From a virus, in the IMG/VR virus record IMGVR_UViG_3300021338_000067, positions 1-41,343 of that record: a stretch of 41,343 bases of DNA, one strand, 5' to 3'. This document shows, piece after piece, positions 32,997 through 40,264 of the stretch. Positions within the stretch are counted from its first letter, which is position 1. Every line of letters begins with the position of its first letter. The notes under the pieces were generated by a model that was not told the DNA's origin, did no database searches, and was given only the letters and a program-made list of their open reading frames with translations. A program made the translations under genes and the position numbers.

Positions 32997-34403
32997 ATGC
33001 GTTTTCCCAGCATCCAGACTTTCCCGCTCGATGAGCTGCTGCTAGACGAGACCAACCCCCGCTTCGGCGCGGCTGCCGACCAGAGCCACTGCATTGCGCA
33101 GCTCGCCACTGGCGATGGCTTTCGCAGGCTAATGACCAGCGTTGCCGAGGATGACCTGGGCGAGCCGCTGCTAGTCTTACAGACCGCCGAGGGCAACATC
33201 GTCATGGACGGCAACCGCCGCACGGCCGCACTGAAGGTGCTGCAACACCCCGAAGTCAATGCGCCCACGACAGCGGTGAAGAAACAAGCCCAACAACTGA
33301 TGGCCACATCGTCCGTGACGTTTGACGCCATTCAGGCGCAGACATCGGACGACCCCGCACTGATCTCACGCACCATCTACGAGCGCCACAGCGCCGGCGG
33401 CGGCATCAGCCGTATCAATTGGTCAGCCCTGGCCGCCGCCCGATTTGGCTACCAGCACAATGCCGCCGGCGCCAAGGACTGGCGCGCCATGGTCTTGCTA
33501 CATGAGGTGGAATCTACAGATGACACCCGCCTGGCCTTTATCAACAGCGACCTTTACTTCCACGACATCTTCCGCCGCGGCGTGCGCTCCGCGATCAAGC
33601 TCGGCCTGATCAACGAGCGCCTGTTCCGGGATGGTGAACAACGCTTCAGTCAGCGCCCACCATCGGGCAGTAAGGCCAAAGCCATGCTGGTGTCCAAACA
33701 GATTCTGGACTGGATTGCCGACGGCACCCTGACACTCAAGCGCGGCAGCCAGTTCGCTAGCGCCGAGCGCTGCGAATCACTCCTGACCGCAAAGTTTCTA
33801 CCCGCGGGCCCGCAACCGGCACCGCCGCCCGAACCACCCCCAACAGACGCCAGCGCTCCAAATTCGCCCAGCCCCAAACCACCGGCGGGGCCAAGCCCGG
33901 CCCCGGCTCCAGAACCCAGTACCCCGTCGACTCTGGGCTCAACTAGTCCATCACCAAACCCAACGCCCCCGAACCGGCTCCCGCGCAGCACCGCGATCGC
34001 GGACGCGCTGGCGTCGACGCGACTAACCAAGCTGGTCGCGCTCTACAGCCAGCTATGCAACTTGTCGCTCAACACCAATGGCATTCTTCTGTGGCTAGGC
34101 GCCTGGACGCTTTTTGAGACGCTGGGCCGCAATCTCGCGCCCAGAAACGAAGACAGCTTTGGCACATTGAACCAAGCCGTTAAGACCTATTGCCAAACGG
34201 ACCGCAACCGGAGGAAGACCTTGCAGCAGTGCCTGCGGGACCTGCAGAGCAGGGGCGACTGCATCAAGCACGACGGCGACTATTTTCTGACCAATGCCCA
34301 GGACCTGCCAGGGCTATTCGCCAAGCTCGAACCCTTCATGCTGCACGTGCTTGCGCAGCTTTCCGCGTCCACGCAGGCGGCCAACCACTCACCCGGCGAC
34401 TGA
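32997..34403 (+). CDS. ParB/Srx-fold protein with Pro-rich linker and unknown C-terminal domain
   Basis: A 468-residue protein, 58 nt downstream of cI in the same direction, with AGGAG upstream. The N-terminus is a ParB/sulfiredoxin-like domain: LDELLLDETNPRF, then EPLLVLQ...GNIVMDGNRRTAALKVL, the DGNRR nucleotide-binding motif of standalone ParB-like proteins. A helical middle follows (about 150-260). Residues about 275-330 are a Pro/Ser/Ala linker. The C-terminal domain (STAIADALASTRLTKLVALY to the end) is helical and unrecognised. Placement behind cI suggests expression in the lysogen; a defence or superinfection role is possible, not shown. Confidence 0.82.
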   Translation: MRFPSIQTFPLDELLLDETNPRFGAAADQSHCIAQLATGDGFRRLMTSVAEDDLGEPLLVLQTAEGNIVMDGNRRTAALKVLQHPEVNAPTTAVKKQAQQLMATSSVTFDAIQAQTSDDPALISRTIYERHSAGGGISRINWSALAAARFGYQHNAAGAKDWRAMVLLHEVESTDDTRLAFINSDLYFHDIFRRGVRSAIKLGLINERLFRDGEQRFSQRPPSGSKAKAMLVSKQILDWIADGTLTLKRGSQFASAERCESLLTAKFLPAGPQPAPPPEPPPTDASAPNSPSPKPPAGPSPAPAPEPSTPSTLGSTSPSPNPTPPNRLPRSTAIADALASTRLTKLVALYSQLCNLSLNTNGILLWLGAWTLFETLGRNLAPRNEDSFGTLNQAVKTYCQTDRNRRKTLQQCLRDLQSRGDCIKHDGDYFLTNAQDLPGLFAKLEPFMLHVLAQLSASTQAANHSPGD

Positions 34404-35247
34404 GGACCGGCGCCACGGGCATCGCCAGCCCACTATGAAACAGCCGCTCGGTAGCACGCGGCCGATCCAGGTGCATGGAGTAGGTCAGGTCAAACGTGCA
34501 GCCATGCGCGTCGGCATAGAGCGCGGCCACTTCTGGCGCGTTGTCGTAGGTGACGAGCCACGGCGTGGGCACGGCCTGCACGGCGGCGGCGATGGCGGCG
34601 TGATCTTCGGGCGCGTAGGCATTGCGGTACAGTTGCTGACCTTTCACGTAATACGGCGGGTCCAGGTAAAGCAGCGAGCGAGCGCGCAGCTCCAGCGCCG
34701 GACCTTGCAGTAGCGCCAAGGCATCCAGGTTGTACAACGTGATGGACCCGCGCTTGGCGTGAATCCGCAGGATGCGCGCCACCAGGTCATCCACGTTGTA
34801 GCGTGCATCGATATTGTTGGCCGCATTCTGCGCATACCCGCCGATGACCCCGCCGTGCAGGATCCCACTGCGATTGGTGCGGTTCATGAAGAAGCAAGCA
34901 AAGCCTAGGTCCAGCACGCTGGACTGCGCGGTCCCCGCCCGCAGCACTTGGCGCTGAGTGCGCCAAGTCTCAAGCGTACAAGGCGTCGCGCGTATTCGCG
35001 CTACCAGCCGATCACAGTCATGCAGTACGCAATGCCAGAACGCGTGCACGGCCGGATCCACATCATTGATGACGATACGCCGCACGTAGCCGCACATCAG
35101 CAGGAAAATGGCCGCACCCGCCCCGCCGGCGTACGGCTCCATATACGTACCGCCGGATATCCCGTTGTGGCGCATCGTAAATGCCAGCCACGGGCCCAGC
35201 CTTGCCTTGCCGCCTGGATAGCGCAGCGGCGTGTGAAATGACGACAT
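34336..35247 (-). CDS. D12-class adenine-N6 DNA methyltransferase (Dam-like)
   Basis: A 303-residue enzyme. The start at 35247 (MSSFHTPLRYPGGKARLGPWL) gives the typical family N-terminus with motif X (PLRYPGGK). The AdoMet motif I is EPYAGGAG (37-44), and the catalytic DPPY is at 196-199 in LLYLDPPYYVKG. It methylates adenine, probably to protect phage DNA from host restriction or to influence regulation; Dam-like enzymes usually use GATC, but the target cannot be read here. Its 3' end overlaps the convergent ParB-like gene by 68 nt. Confidence 0.9.
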   Translation of the reverse strand: MSSFHTPLRYPGGKARLGPWLAFTMRHNGISGGTYMEPYAGGAGAAIFLLMCGYVRRIVINDVDPAVHAFWHCVLHDCDRLVARIRATPCTLETWRTQRQVLRAGTAQSSVLDLGFACFFMNRTNRSGILHGGVIGGYAQNAANNIDARYNVDDLVARILRIHAKRGSITLYNLDALALLQGPALELRARSLLYLDPPYYVKGQQLYRNAYAPEDHAAIAAAVQAVPTPWLVTYDNAPEVAALYADAHGCTFDLTYSMHLDRPRATERLFHSGLAMPVAPVLSRRVSGWPPAWTRKAAQARAA

Positions 35248-35331
35248 GACGTAAGTGTGCCTCCAACCCGGGTTCCCCGCCACACAGCGGCCCGTCGAAT
35301 AGCTGCTTGGGCAAGGTATCACATTTGGCGC

Positions 35332-35352
35332 TTGACGATCGCCATTTATGGC
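35332..35352 (+). promoter_or_regulatory. Rightward promoter with a perfect CI operator
   Basis: TTGACG at 35332-35337 is followed by the perfect palindrome GCCATTTATGGC (35341-35352). The arrangement mirrors the cro promoter, where TTGACG is also followed by a related operator. A clear -10 is not visible (TAGTAC at 35353 is the closest). It lies 40 nt upstream of the rightward gene chain and is probably the CI-repressed promoter of that chain. Confidence 0.6.
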
Positions 35353-35389
35353 TAGTACCGTCTCGTCCATAGTCACACGCAGATCAGAC

Positions 35390-35851
35390 ATGCTGACCCC
35401 TTTGGCGCTCGCGCCCATCACCCCCTCGCTCGAGGCCCTGATCGGGCATACAGGCTTCGTGCCCGTCACCGTCCACACCGCGGCAACGCAATTGCGCACT
35501 ACGCCCAATTTCGCGCACAAGCCCGAGCTGCTGGATATGGATTTGTCCCCGTGGGTGCCGTGCACGATCACGGGCGCCCGGTTCAAGGCCGGGATTCCCA
35601 CTGAGTACACGGTGGAGCTGGAGGACGGCGACCTGCTCACGCTGGCGCCGGATGGCCTCGTGTTCGTCCAGCGCTCGACCCTCGACGACATCGACCGCCT
35701 ACGCGCCAAGCACGCGGGTGACGACTGGATGTCGATGTCATTCGGCGAGTACCGGCGGGCGTTTCCAAGCCTCGATATCTCCGTCCGCGACTGGCTGTTC
35801 CTCTCCGACTGCCGCTGGCACAAGCAGATGAGGGCCGCACGCCATGGATAA
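35390..35851 (+). CDS. Right-arm protein of unknown function
   Basis: A 153-residue protein, first gene of the rightward chain. The ATG at 35390 is preferred to an earlier ATG at 35348 that lies inside the operator; no strong Shine-Dalgarno is seen. The middle part (WVPCTITGARFKAGIPTEYTVELEDGDLLTLAPDGLVFVQRS) reads as a small beta-barrel, followed by an aromatic C-terminus (DWMSMSFGEYRRAFPSLDISVRDW). No family recognised. It overlaps the next gene by 8 nt. Confidence 0.7.
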   Translation: MLTPLALAPITPSLEALIGHTGFVPVTVHTAATQLRTTPNFAHKPELLDMDLSPWVPCTITGARFKAGIPTEYTVELEDGDLLTLAPDGLVFVQRSTLDDIDRLRAKHAGDDWMSMSFGEYRRAFPSLDISVRDWLFLSDCRWHKQMRAARHG

Positions 35852-36146
35852 CCGCAACGACGTCAACCTGGCCGCCAACATCGACTTCGCACTGCGCAAA
35901 TTGCAGCAGCGGAGCGACAACGCCGATGCTGCCAAAGCCGCCTACGCCCTTGCACTTGCTCAGCGGGAAAAGGCCGAGACCGAACTTTTCAGCGCCTACC
36001 GCGCGCTGGACGCGAGGCTCCAGGAGATCGGGCAGGCGCCACTACCCGCCGAGCCGATCCTGAAACTGCCCAACGGCCGGCTGATTCAGCTTGATCCCGA
36101 TGGCGGAATTTGCGAGATCGGCGCTCTGACGGAGCTGCCGCTGTGA
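35844..36146 (+). CDS. Small coiled-coil protein
   Basis: A 100-residue protein with a long helix rich in Ala, Lys and Glu (FALRKLQQRSDNADAAKAAYALALAQREKAETELFSAYRALDARLQ) and a beta C-terminus (LKLPNGRLIQLDPDGGICEI). It overlaps both neighbours. Function unknown; it belongs to the CI-controlled right-arm chain. Confidence 0.72.
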   Translation: MDNRNDVNLAANIDFALRKLQQRSDNADAAKAAYALALAQREKAETELFSAYRALDARLQEIGQAPLPAEPILKLPNGRLIQLDPDGGICEIGALTELPL

Positions 36147-36448
36147 GCCGCTTCACGATCAAGGTGAATCCGGATCCTGAGGATTCGTGCATCTCCGAAC
36201 TGCGCGTGTATGACCGGGGCATTCTCACGGCCCGTGCAGCGATCAATCACCGAGGTGGCGCGTCATTCGCGCTCGTGACGGACATCCCGGTGGCCGGCCG
36301 GTGCCCTTTTTCCATCTGCGAGCAGGGCGAGGATGCGTTATTCAGCATCGCGACGATGCTGGGCTACGACGTGCTGGGACCCGAATTTGCCGAAGCGCTG
36401 GCGCTGCAAGGCGAGCGCCAGAAACGGTTCAGGGAGACGCTGGCATGA
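36143..36448 (+). CDS. Small right-arm protein
   Basis: A 101-residue protein starting with GTG (GTGA overlap). N-terminal beta sequence (RFTIKVNPDPEDSCISELRVYDRGILTARAAI) and a helical C-terminus (ALFSIATMLGYDVLGPEFAEALALQGERQKRF). No family recognised. Coupled to genes on both sides. Confidence 0.7.
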   Translation: MSRFTIKVNPDPEDSCISELRVYDRGILTARAAINHRGGASFALVTDIPVAGRCPFSICEQGEDALFSIATMLGYDVLGPEFAEALALQGERQKRFRETLA

Positions 36449-36696
36449 CCCGCTACCGCGTCGGCGAACCCCGCTCCGCCCCGGGCGCCGTTGCGCATGC
36501 GCAACACCTGGCCGGCCCGCTTCGCGTGGCCCACACGCGCAACCTGCTCATGGCCAGCGTCGAGAAAGCAGCGATCGAACTCTCCGATTCCGGAGCGGAC
36601 GTGATCGACCGGCGCCACACACAGACCACCGAGCAACGGCTGGTGCAACTGCCGGATGGCCGGCGGCTGAAACTCACCGCAGAGGTCATCCGATGA
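36445..36696 (+). CDS. Small right-arm protein
   Basis: An 83-residue protein in ATGA overlap with its neighbours. It contains the VAHAQ segment encoded by one of the dispersed palindromes, then a helix (NLLMASVEKAAIELSDSGADVIDR) and a basic beta end (RLVQLPDGRRLKLTAEVIR). Function unknown. Confidence 0.65.
   Translation: MTRYRVGEPRSAPGAVAHAQHLAGPLRVAHTRNLLMASVEKAAIELSDSGADVIDRRHTQTTEQRLVQLPDGRRLKLTAEVIR
36491..36504. repeat. Dispersed palindrome TTGCGCATGCGCAA
   Basis: Identical to the intergenic copy at 27801; it lies within a small right-arm gene and encodes VAHAQ. Confidence 0.7.
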
Positions 36697-36971
36697 TCGG
36701 CCAACCCTTGTTCTCGATCGAGCCCCACAGCGCCGGCGCATTCCGCGCCCGCATGGCGCGACGGCTGCTCCAGGCGCAAGGCCTGCACGCAGCAGCAGAC
36801 ACCCTGCGTCGCGCCTACAACAACCGCCGGGCGGAACCGGAACAGCATTTCTGTGTGCTGGTCGACGGTCGCGCCATCAACACCTGCGCTGCGAGCCGCG
36901 CCGAGGCGCAGCTTAGGTTTCCGGGGGCAACGGCCATTGTTCCAGTCAAACAGACGGAGTCTGGCCAATGA
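36693..36971 (+). CDS. Small right-arm protein
   Basis: A 92-residue protein (MIGQPLFSIEPHSAGAFRARMARRLLQAQGLHAAADTLRRAYNN, then HFCVLVDGRAINTCAASRAEAQLRFPGATAIVPV). The C-terminal half looks like a small alpha/beta fold. No family recognised; coupled by ATGA on both sides. Confidence 0.68.
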   Translation: MIGQPLFSIEPHSAGAFRARMARRLLQAQGLHAAADTLRRAYNNRRAEPEQHFCVLVDGRAINTCAASRAEAQLRFPGATAIVPVKQTESGQ

Positions 36972-37165
36972 AACAAGCGGCCCTATTCCCCCTACCCGCC
37001 GGCGCCCCGCCTGCAGCCTGCCTACCTGTGCGCCGCGCCATCGAACAGATCTGCCAAGCCGTCTCGCTCACCGACAGCCGAGATGACCTCGTGACAGTCA
37101 CCCTGCCGCGCTACCAGCTGGAAGCCGTGGCCACCGCTGCCATTGCCGGCGACAACCAGGAGTAA
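36968..37165 (+). CDS. Small right-arm protein
   Basis: A 65-residue protein (MKQAALFPLPAGAPPAACLPVRRAIEQICQAVSLTDSRDDLVTVTLPRYQLEAVATAAI). It is basic-neutral with a Pro-rich N-terminus and is coupled by ATGA to the previous gene. Function unknown. Confidence 0.62.
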   Translation: MKQAALFPLPAGAPPAACLPVRRAIEQICQAVSLTDSRDDLVTVTLPRYQLEAVATAAIAGDNQE

Positions 37166-37167
37166 CC

Positions 37168-37491
37168 ATGCTCAACCCTGACAAGGCCCAACTGCCTGAG
37201 CTGATCGACGCCTGGGTACGCATGCAGCGCCAGGCAACAACAGACGCAGAATACGCCGAGAGCGCCACCCGCCAAGCCCGCCGCAGCGCAGACCAGGCCA
37301 AAACCCTGCACGACGCGATTCGGGGCCGGCTGCGGGATCTGGGCGAGGAAGCCTGCACCCACGGCAACCACGTATACCAGCTGCACTGCGGCCAGCTGCA
37401 CGTCACCCGCGCGGCCGATGCACGGCACCTCGAGCACCCGAACGAGCTGGCGCTGGATGCGGAGCAGCACGAGCCGGGGATCAGGGCATGA
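37168..37491 (+). CDS. Small coiled-coil right-arm protein
   Basis: A 107-residue protein starting 2 nt after the previous stop. A long charged helix (LIDAWVRMQRQATTDAEYAESATRQARRSADQAKTLHDAIRGRLRDLGE) precedes a beta hairpin with THGNHVYQLHCGQLHVTR. The layout resembles the other helix-plus-hairpin protein at 35844. Function unknown. Confidence 0.7.
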   Translation: MLNPDKAQLPELIDAWVRMQRQATTDAEYAESATRQARRSADQAKTLHDAIRGRLRDLGEEACTHGNHVYQLHCGQLHVTRAADARHLEHPNELALDAEQHEPGIRA

Positions 37492-37637
37492 TCGGGCCAA
37501 TCGCCGCAGCTCGGGAGGCCGCCATCCGTCGGCGCGCGATGAAGCGCTGGCTGCGAGCACGTGGGTACACGATCCCGACCGAGGCGATGTACCAGGAAAG
37601 CGCCTTGCGGCGGCTCGTCAAGCGGGCGTCGTCATGA
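37488..37637 (+). CDS. 49-residue basic protein
   Basis: A short gene linked by ATGA overlaps to the gene before and to the ParB gene after. The product (MIGPIAAAREAAIRRRAMKRWLRARGYTIPTEAMYQESALRRLVKRASS) is strongly basic and helical, suggesting nucleic acid binding. Both couplings and the high GC3 support a real gene. Confidence 0.65.
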   Translation: MIGPIAAAREAAIRRRAMKRWLRARGYTIPTEAMYQESALRRLVKRASS

Positions 37638-39085
37638 CCCAGATCGCCCTGGATCACATCCGCCCCGATACCGACCAGCCGCGCCGGCACTTCGACACCG
37701 TCGAAATCGAGGAGCTGGCCGCGACGATCGCCGAGCTGGGCCAGGCGCAACCGATCCTCGTGCGGCTGGACCCACAAGCCCAAGTCAACGGCGAACCACA
37801 CTACCTGCTCGTCGCCGGCGAACGCCGCTGGCGCGCCCACAAGCTGCTGGGCCGCGACACGATCGACGCGCGGATCACCGACGAGACCGACCCTGCGAAG
37901 CTCTACGCGCTCCAGATCGTCGAGAACCTCCAGCGCGCCAACCTCACCACGTCGGAGACCGCGAACGGCGTCACCGCCATGGTCAATCTACCCGGCCCGG
38001 ACGGCACACCGATCGGCGTGAACGCCGCAGCCAAGCGGCTGGGTAAATCACCAACGTGGGTCAGCCGCTTCAACAAAGTCGCCCGCATGGCCGAGCCCGT
38101 CCGCCAGCTCGTGAACGACGGCCTCATCGCCGACGTAGATGCGGCCGATGCGCTCAACACCCTGTACAGCGAATTCCGCGGGCTGGCCGAACACGCCATC
38201 AAGGATCTGCGCGGCGAAGACGTTGAGTACGACTGGCAGGCGCCCCAGACGGTAGACCGTGACGGCATTCGCGAATGCCTGCGTTGCGCCCGGGCGCGCG
38301 CCAAAGCCGTCGAGGAACACAACGCCCGCAAAGCGGCGAGCCCGGACTACGAACTGGTCGGCGGGCAATGGCAGTACAAGCCCAAGCCAGCCAAGAAATC
38401 GAAGGCCGAGCAGGGTTCCGACCGGGCCAGGCGACAGGCCAACGAGCAGCTAAGGCCGTTGCGTGATCGCATGGAGGCGACCACGCGGCAGATCCGCCAG
38501 CTACTCGGCATGCAGACCACCGAGTACGCCCGCGGCGCCCTCAGCACCGGGCAGATCCACAGCACCGACTTTGTCGGCCCCGGCGTGGGCACCAACCCCG
38601 TGCCGCCGTGGGAAGACCTCGCGCGCGAATTTGCTGCCAACGTTGACACCACCGAGCAGCTCGCCCGCCTCATCGGCGCCCTGAACCACGTGGGCGCCAA
38701 ACTCGAAGGCTGGCAGCTCTCCGGCTTCCACGGCGTGCAGCTCACCGGCCAGCAGCTCGACACCATCGTCGAGTGGCTCAAAGCCCACCCCACCGGCCGA
38801 CTCGCCATCGATGATGTGCCTGCGCCCGTTGCGCCCGCGCAACCTGATCCCTGCATGACGCTGGACGAAGCCATCGGCACCTTCATCGCCGAATGCTGCG
38901 AACTCTCGCCGGCTGGCCCCACCCGAATCGCTGACGCCTACGACGCCTGGCTGGACTGGTGCCAGGCCACCGGTAACCGGGCCTGCGACCAAGCGGAGTT
39001 CTCCAGGCAAATTCAGGCCGGCGATGTCACCAAGAAACGACGGGAAGACGCCCACTACTTCATCGGGCTCGGGTTGCGCCAATGA
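37634..39085 (+). CDS. ParB-family protein with primase-C-like C-terminus
   Basis: A 483-residue protein. The N-terminal ParB domain (about 5-115) has IRPDTDQPRRHFD, LGQAQPILVR and the CTP-binding motif GERRWRAHKLL, then IVENLQRANLTTSE. A HTH follows (AAKRLGKSPTWVSRFNKVARM). The middle is charged, and the C-terminal 75 residues (IGTFIAECCELSPAGPTRIADAYDAWLDWCQATG, then EFSRQIQAGDVTKKR) resemble the C-terminal winged helix of P4/D5 primases. No ParA gene is present. It may act in replication, partition or transcription rather than classical segregation. Confidence 0.88.
   Translation: MTQIALDHIRPDTDQPRRHFDTVEIEELAATIAELGQAQPILVRLDPQAQVNGEPHYLLVAGERRWRAHKLLGRDTIDARITDETDPAKLYALQIVENLQRANLTTSETANGVTAMVNLPGPDGTPIGVNAAAKRLGKSPTWVSRFNKVARMAEPVRQLVNDGLIADVDAADALNTLYSEFRGLAEHAIKDLRGEDVEYDWQAPQTVDRDGIRECLRCARARAKAVEEHNARKAASPDYELVGGQWQYKPKPAKKSKAEQGSDRARRQANEQLRPLRDRMEATTRQIRQLLGMQTTEYARGALSTGQIHSTDFVGPGVGTNPVPPWEDLAREFAANVDTTEQLARLIGALNHVGAKLEGWQLSGFHGVQLTGQQLDTIVEWLKAHPTGRLAIDDVPAPVAPAQPDPCMTLDEAIGTFIAECCELSPAGPTRIADAYDAWLDWCQATGNRACDQAEFSRQIQAGDVTKKRREDAHYFIGLGLRQ
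38829..38842. repeat. Dispersed palindrome TTGCGCCCGCGCAA
   Basis: A copy of TTGCGCnnGCGCAA in the linker between the ParB core and the C-terminal domain of the ParB gene, encoding VAPAQ. Confidence 0.65.
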
Positions 39086-39122
39086 ACCCGCTCACATTGA
39101 GTTCGCTGCAGGGGGCGGGCGG

Positions 39123-39587
39123 TCAGGCCAACGCTCGAAGGGTGTCTTTGAATTCCTTAACCATGCCGCCCTTCCCGCCTGACGCGCTGATCACGGAATC
39201 CAGGAGAGCATCGATCACATCGACCGTCTTCTTGAACAGCCCACGGAAACGACGCTTGCGCGGCTCGGCTGCCAGCTCCGTCGAAACAGCGCTGATGGCG
39301 CGAAACTTAAACTTCAATGGCCGCCCTTCCAGCCCGTGCATCCGGATTTGCTCCTGTGCAAGTTGATCCACAGCGCGAAAGAGGTCCAGCAGGCCTCCCT
39401 CCAAGATGTCGTAGCGGTACGTCTCCATCGCGAGTGTCTGCAACTCGGCACGCCCTTCCCACAAGAATCCGAAGCGCTCGTCCTTCGCATAGATCGCAGC
39501 CTCGAGAAATGACCGGACACCGATCACAAACTGGACAAGATCACCGCTGCTCGGCTCTTCGAACTGTTCCAACTGCTCAAACCACAT
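39123..39587 (-). CDS. Minus-strand protein of unknown function next to the integration module
   Basis: A 154-residue helical protein with a strong AGGAGG site upstream of ATG 39587. Segments include DLVQFVIGVRSFLEAAIYAKDERFGFLW, ILEGGLLDLFRAVDQLAQEQIRM and a basic C-terminus (RKRRFRGLFKKTVDVIDALLDSVIS). It converges with the ParB gene (37-nt gap). Orientation opposite to the right arm and closeness to int are typical of lysogenic cargo. No family recognised. Confidence 0.72.
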   Translation of the reverse strand: MWFEQLEQFEEPSSGDLVQFVIGVRSFLEAAIYAKDERFGFLWEGRAELQTLAMETYRYDILEGGLLDLFRAVDQLAQEQIRMHGLEGRPLKFKFRAISAVSTELAAEPRKRRFRGLFKKTVDVIDALLDSVISASGGKGGMVKEFKDTLRALA

Positions 39588-39628
39588 ACGCTCCCCCTCC
39601 TGTTAAGTCACGCGCACAAACCCCGCAA

Positions 39629-39955
39629 TCAATCGACTGGTTGCGCGGCCGGCCAAACAACCGACATCACACCATTGAGAGCGAACCACAAGCGCTGGCC
39701 GCACTCAACGCGCTGCACGCGACACGCGACCATCGGTGTTTCGTCATTGCGTGCGTCGGTAATGTCCTTCACAAGCCCGTAGTAGCGATCTCCATCGATC
39801 TGTTCGATCTCTACATACACACGCTCGCCGTCATCGGTGTGCAGTTCCGTGATGCACCCGACGTCTGGTCGCCTGGCCGTATAGTCGGTGTACCCGTCGA
39901 GATCCATGATCGTGCATCGCCACTGCGCGCCGATTCGTTGAATGAAATCGGGCAT
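39629..39955 (-). CDS. Minus-strand small protein of unknown function
   Basis: A 108-residue, beta-rich protein (QWRCTIMDLDGYTDYTARR, GERVYVEIEQIDGDRYYGLVKDI, ACRVQRVECGQRLWFALNGVMSVVW). GGAGGG precedes the ATG. It lies 41 nt upstream of the other minus-strand cargo gene, likely one transcript. It is divergent from the excisionase. No family recognised. Confidence 0.7.
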   Translation of the reverse strand: MPDFIQRIGAQWRCTIMDLDGYTDYTARRPDVGCITELHTDDGERVYVEIEQIDGDRYYGLVKDITDARNDETPMVACRVQRVECGQRLWFALNGVMSVVWPAAQPVD

Positions 39956-40048
39956 TTTCCGACCCTCCGTGTGTCGCCTATTCCACTAAACGGAAACCAG
40001 CGAACAAACCGGACATGCCAAGAGCGAAAATCGGCAGGCTGACGAGTG

Positions 40049-40264
40049 ATGATTGAATCGCCATCGGTGGACTGGGTGACTCCGCACAAGCTGGAGGAAC
40101 TCACCGGTTTGACCGTTAAGGCCATGCAGCGGAAGCGAGAGCGCGGCATTTGGCGCGCCGGGGAGCAATACCGCTACGATGGAAAGAACGTGCTCTACAG
40201 CATTCGGGGATATAACCGATGGGCAAACTCCCTACCGGCGTCGAGATCCACCGCGGACGCCTGA
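40049..40264 (+). CDS. Excisionase (Xis-like)
   Basis: A 71-residue protein with a MerR-like winged helix: VDWVTPHKLEELTGLTVKAMQRKRERGIWRAGEQYRYDGKNVLYSIRGYNRW. The pattern 'vt..kL.elTG.t..am..KR..G.W..G..y' is typical of excisionases paired with tyrosine integrases. It overlaps the integrase start by 46 nt. ATG at 40049 is chosen over the GTG immediately before it. Confidence 0.82.
   Translation: MIESPSVDWVTPHKLEELTGLTVKAMQRKRERGIWRAGEQYRYDGKNVLYSIRGYNRWANSLPASRSTADA

Noticed and set aside
34404-34440. Possible terminator between the ParB-like gene and dam
   Set aside because: The genes overlap convergently and no hairpin with a T-run is visible.
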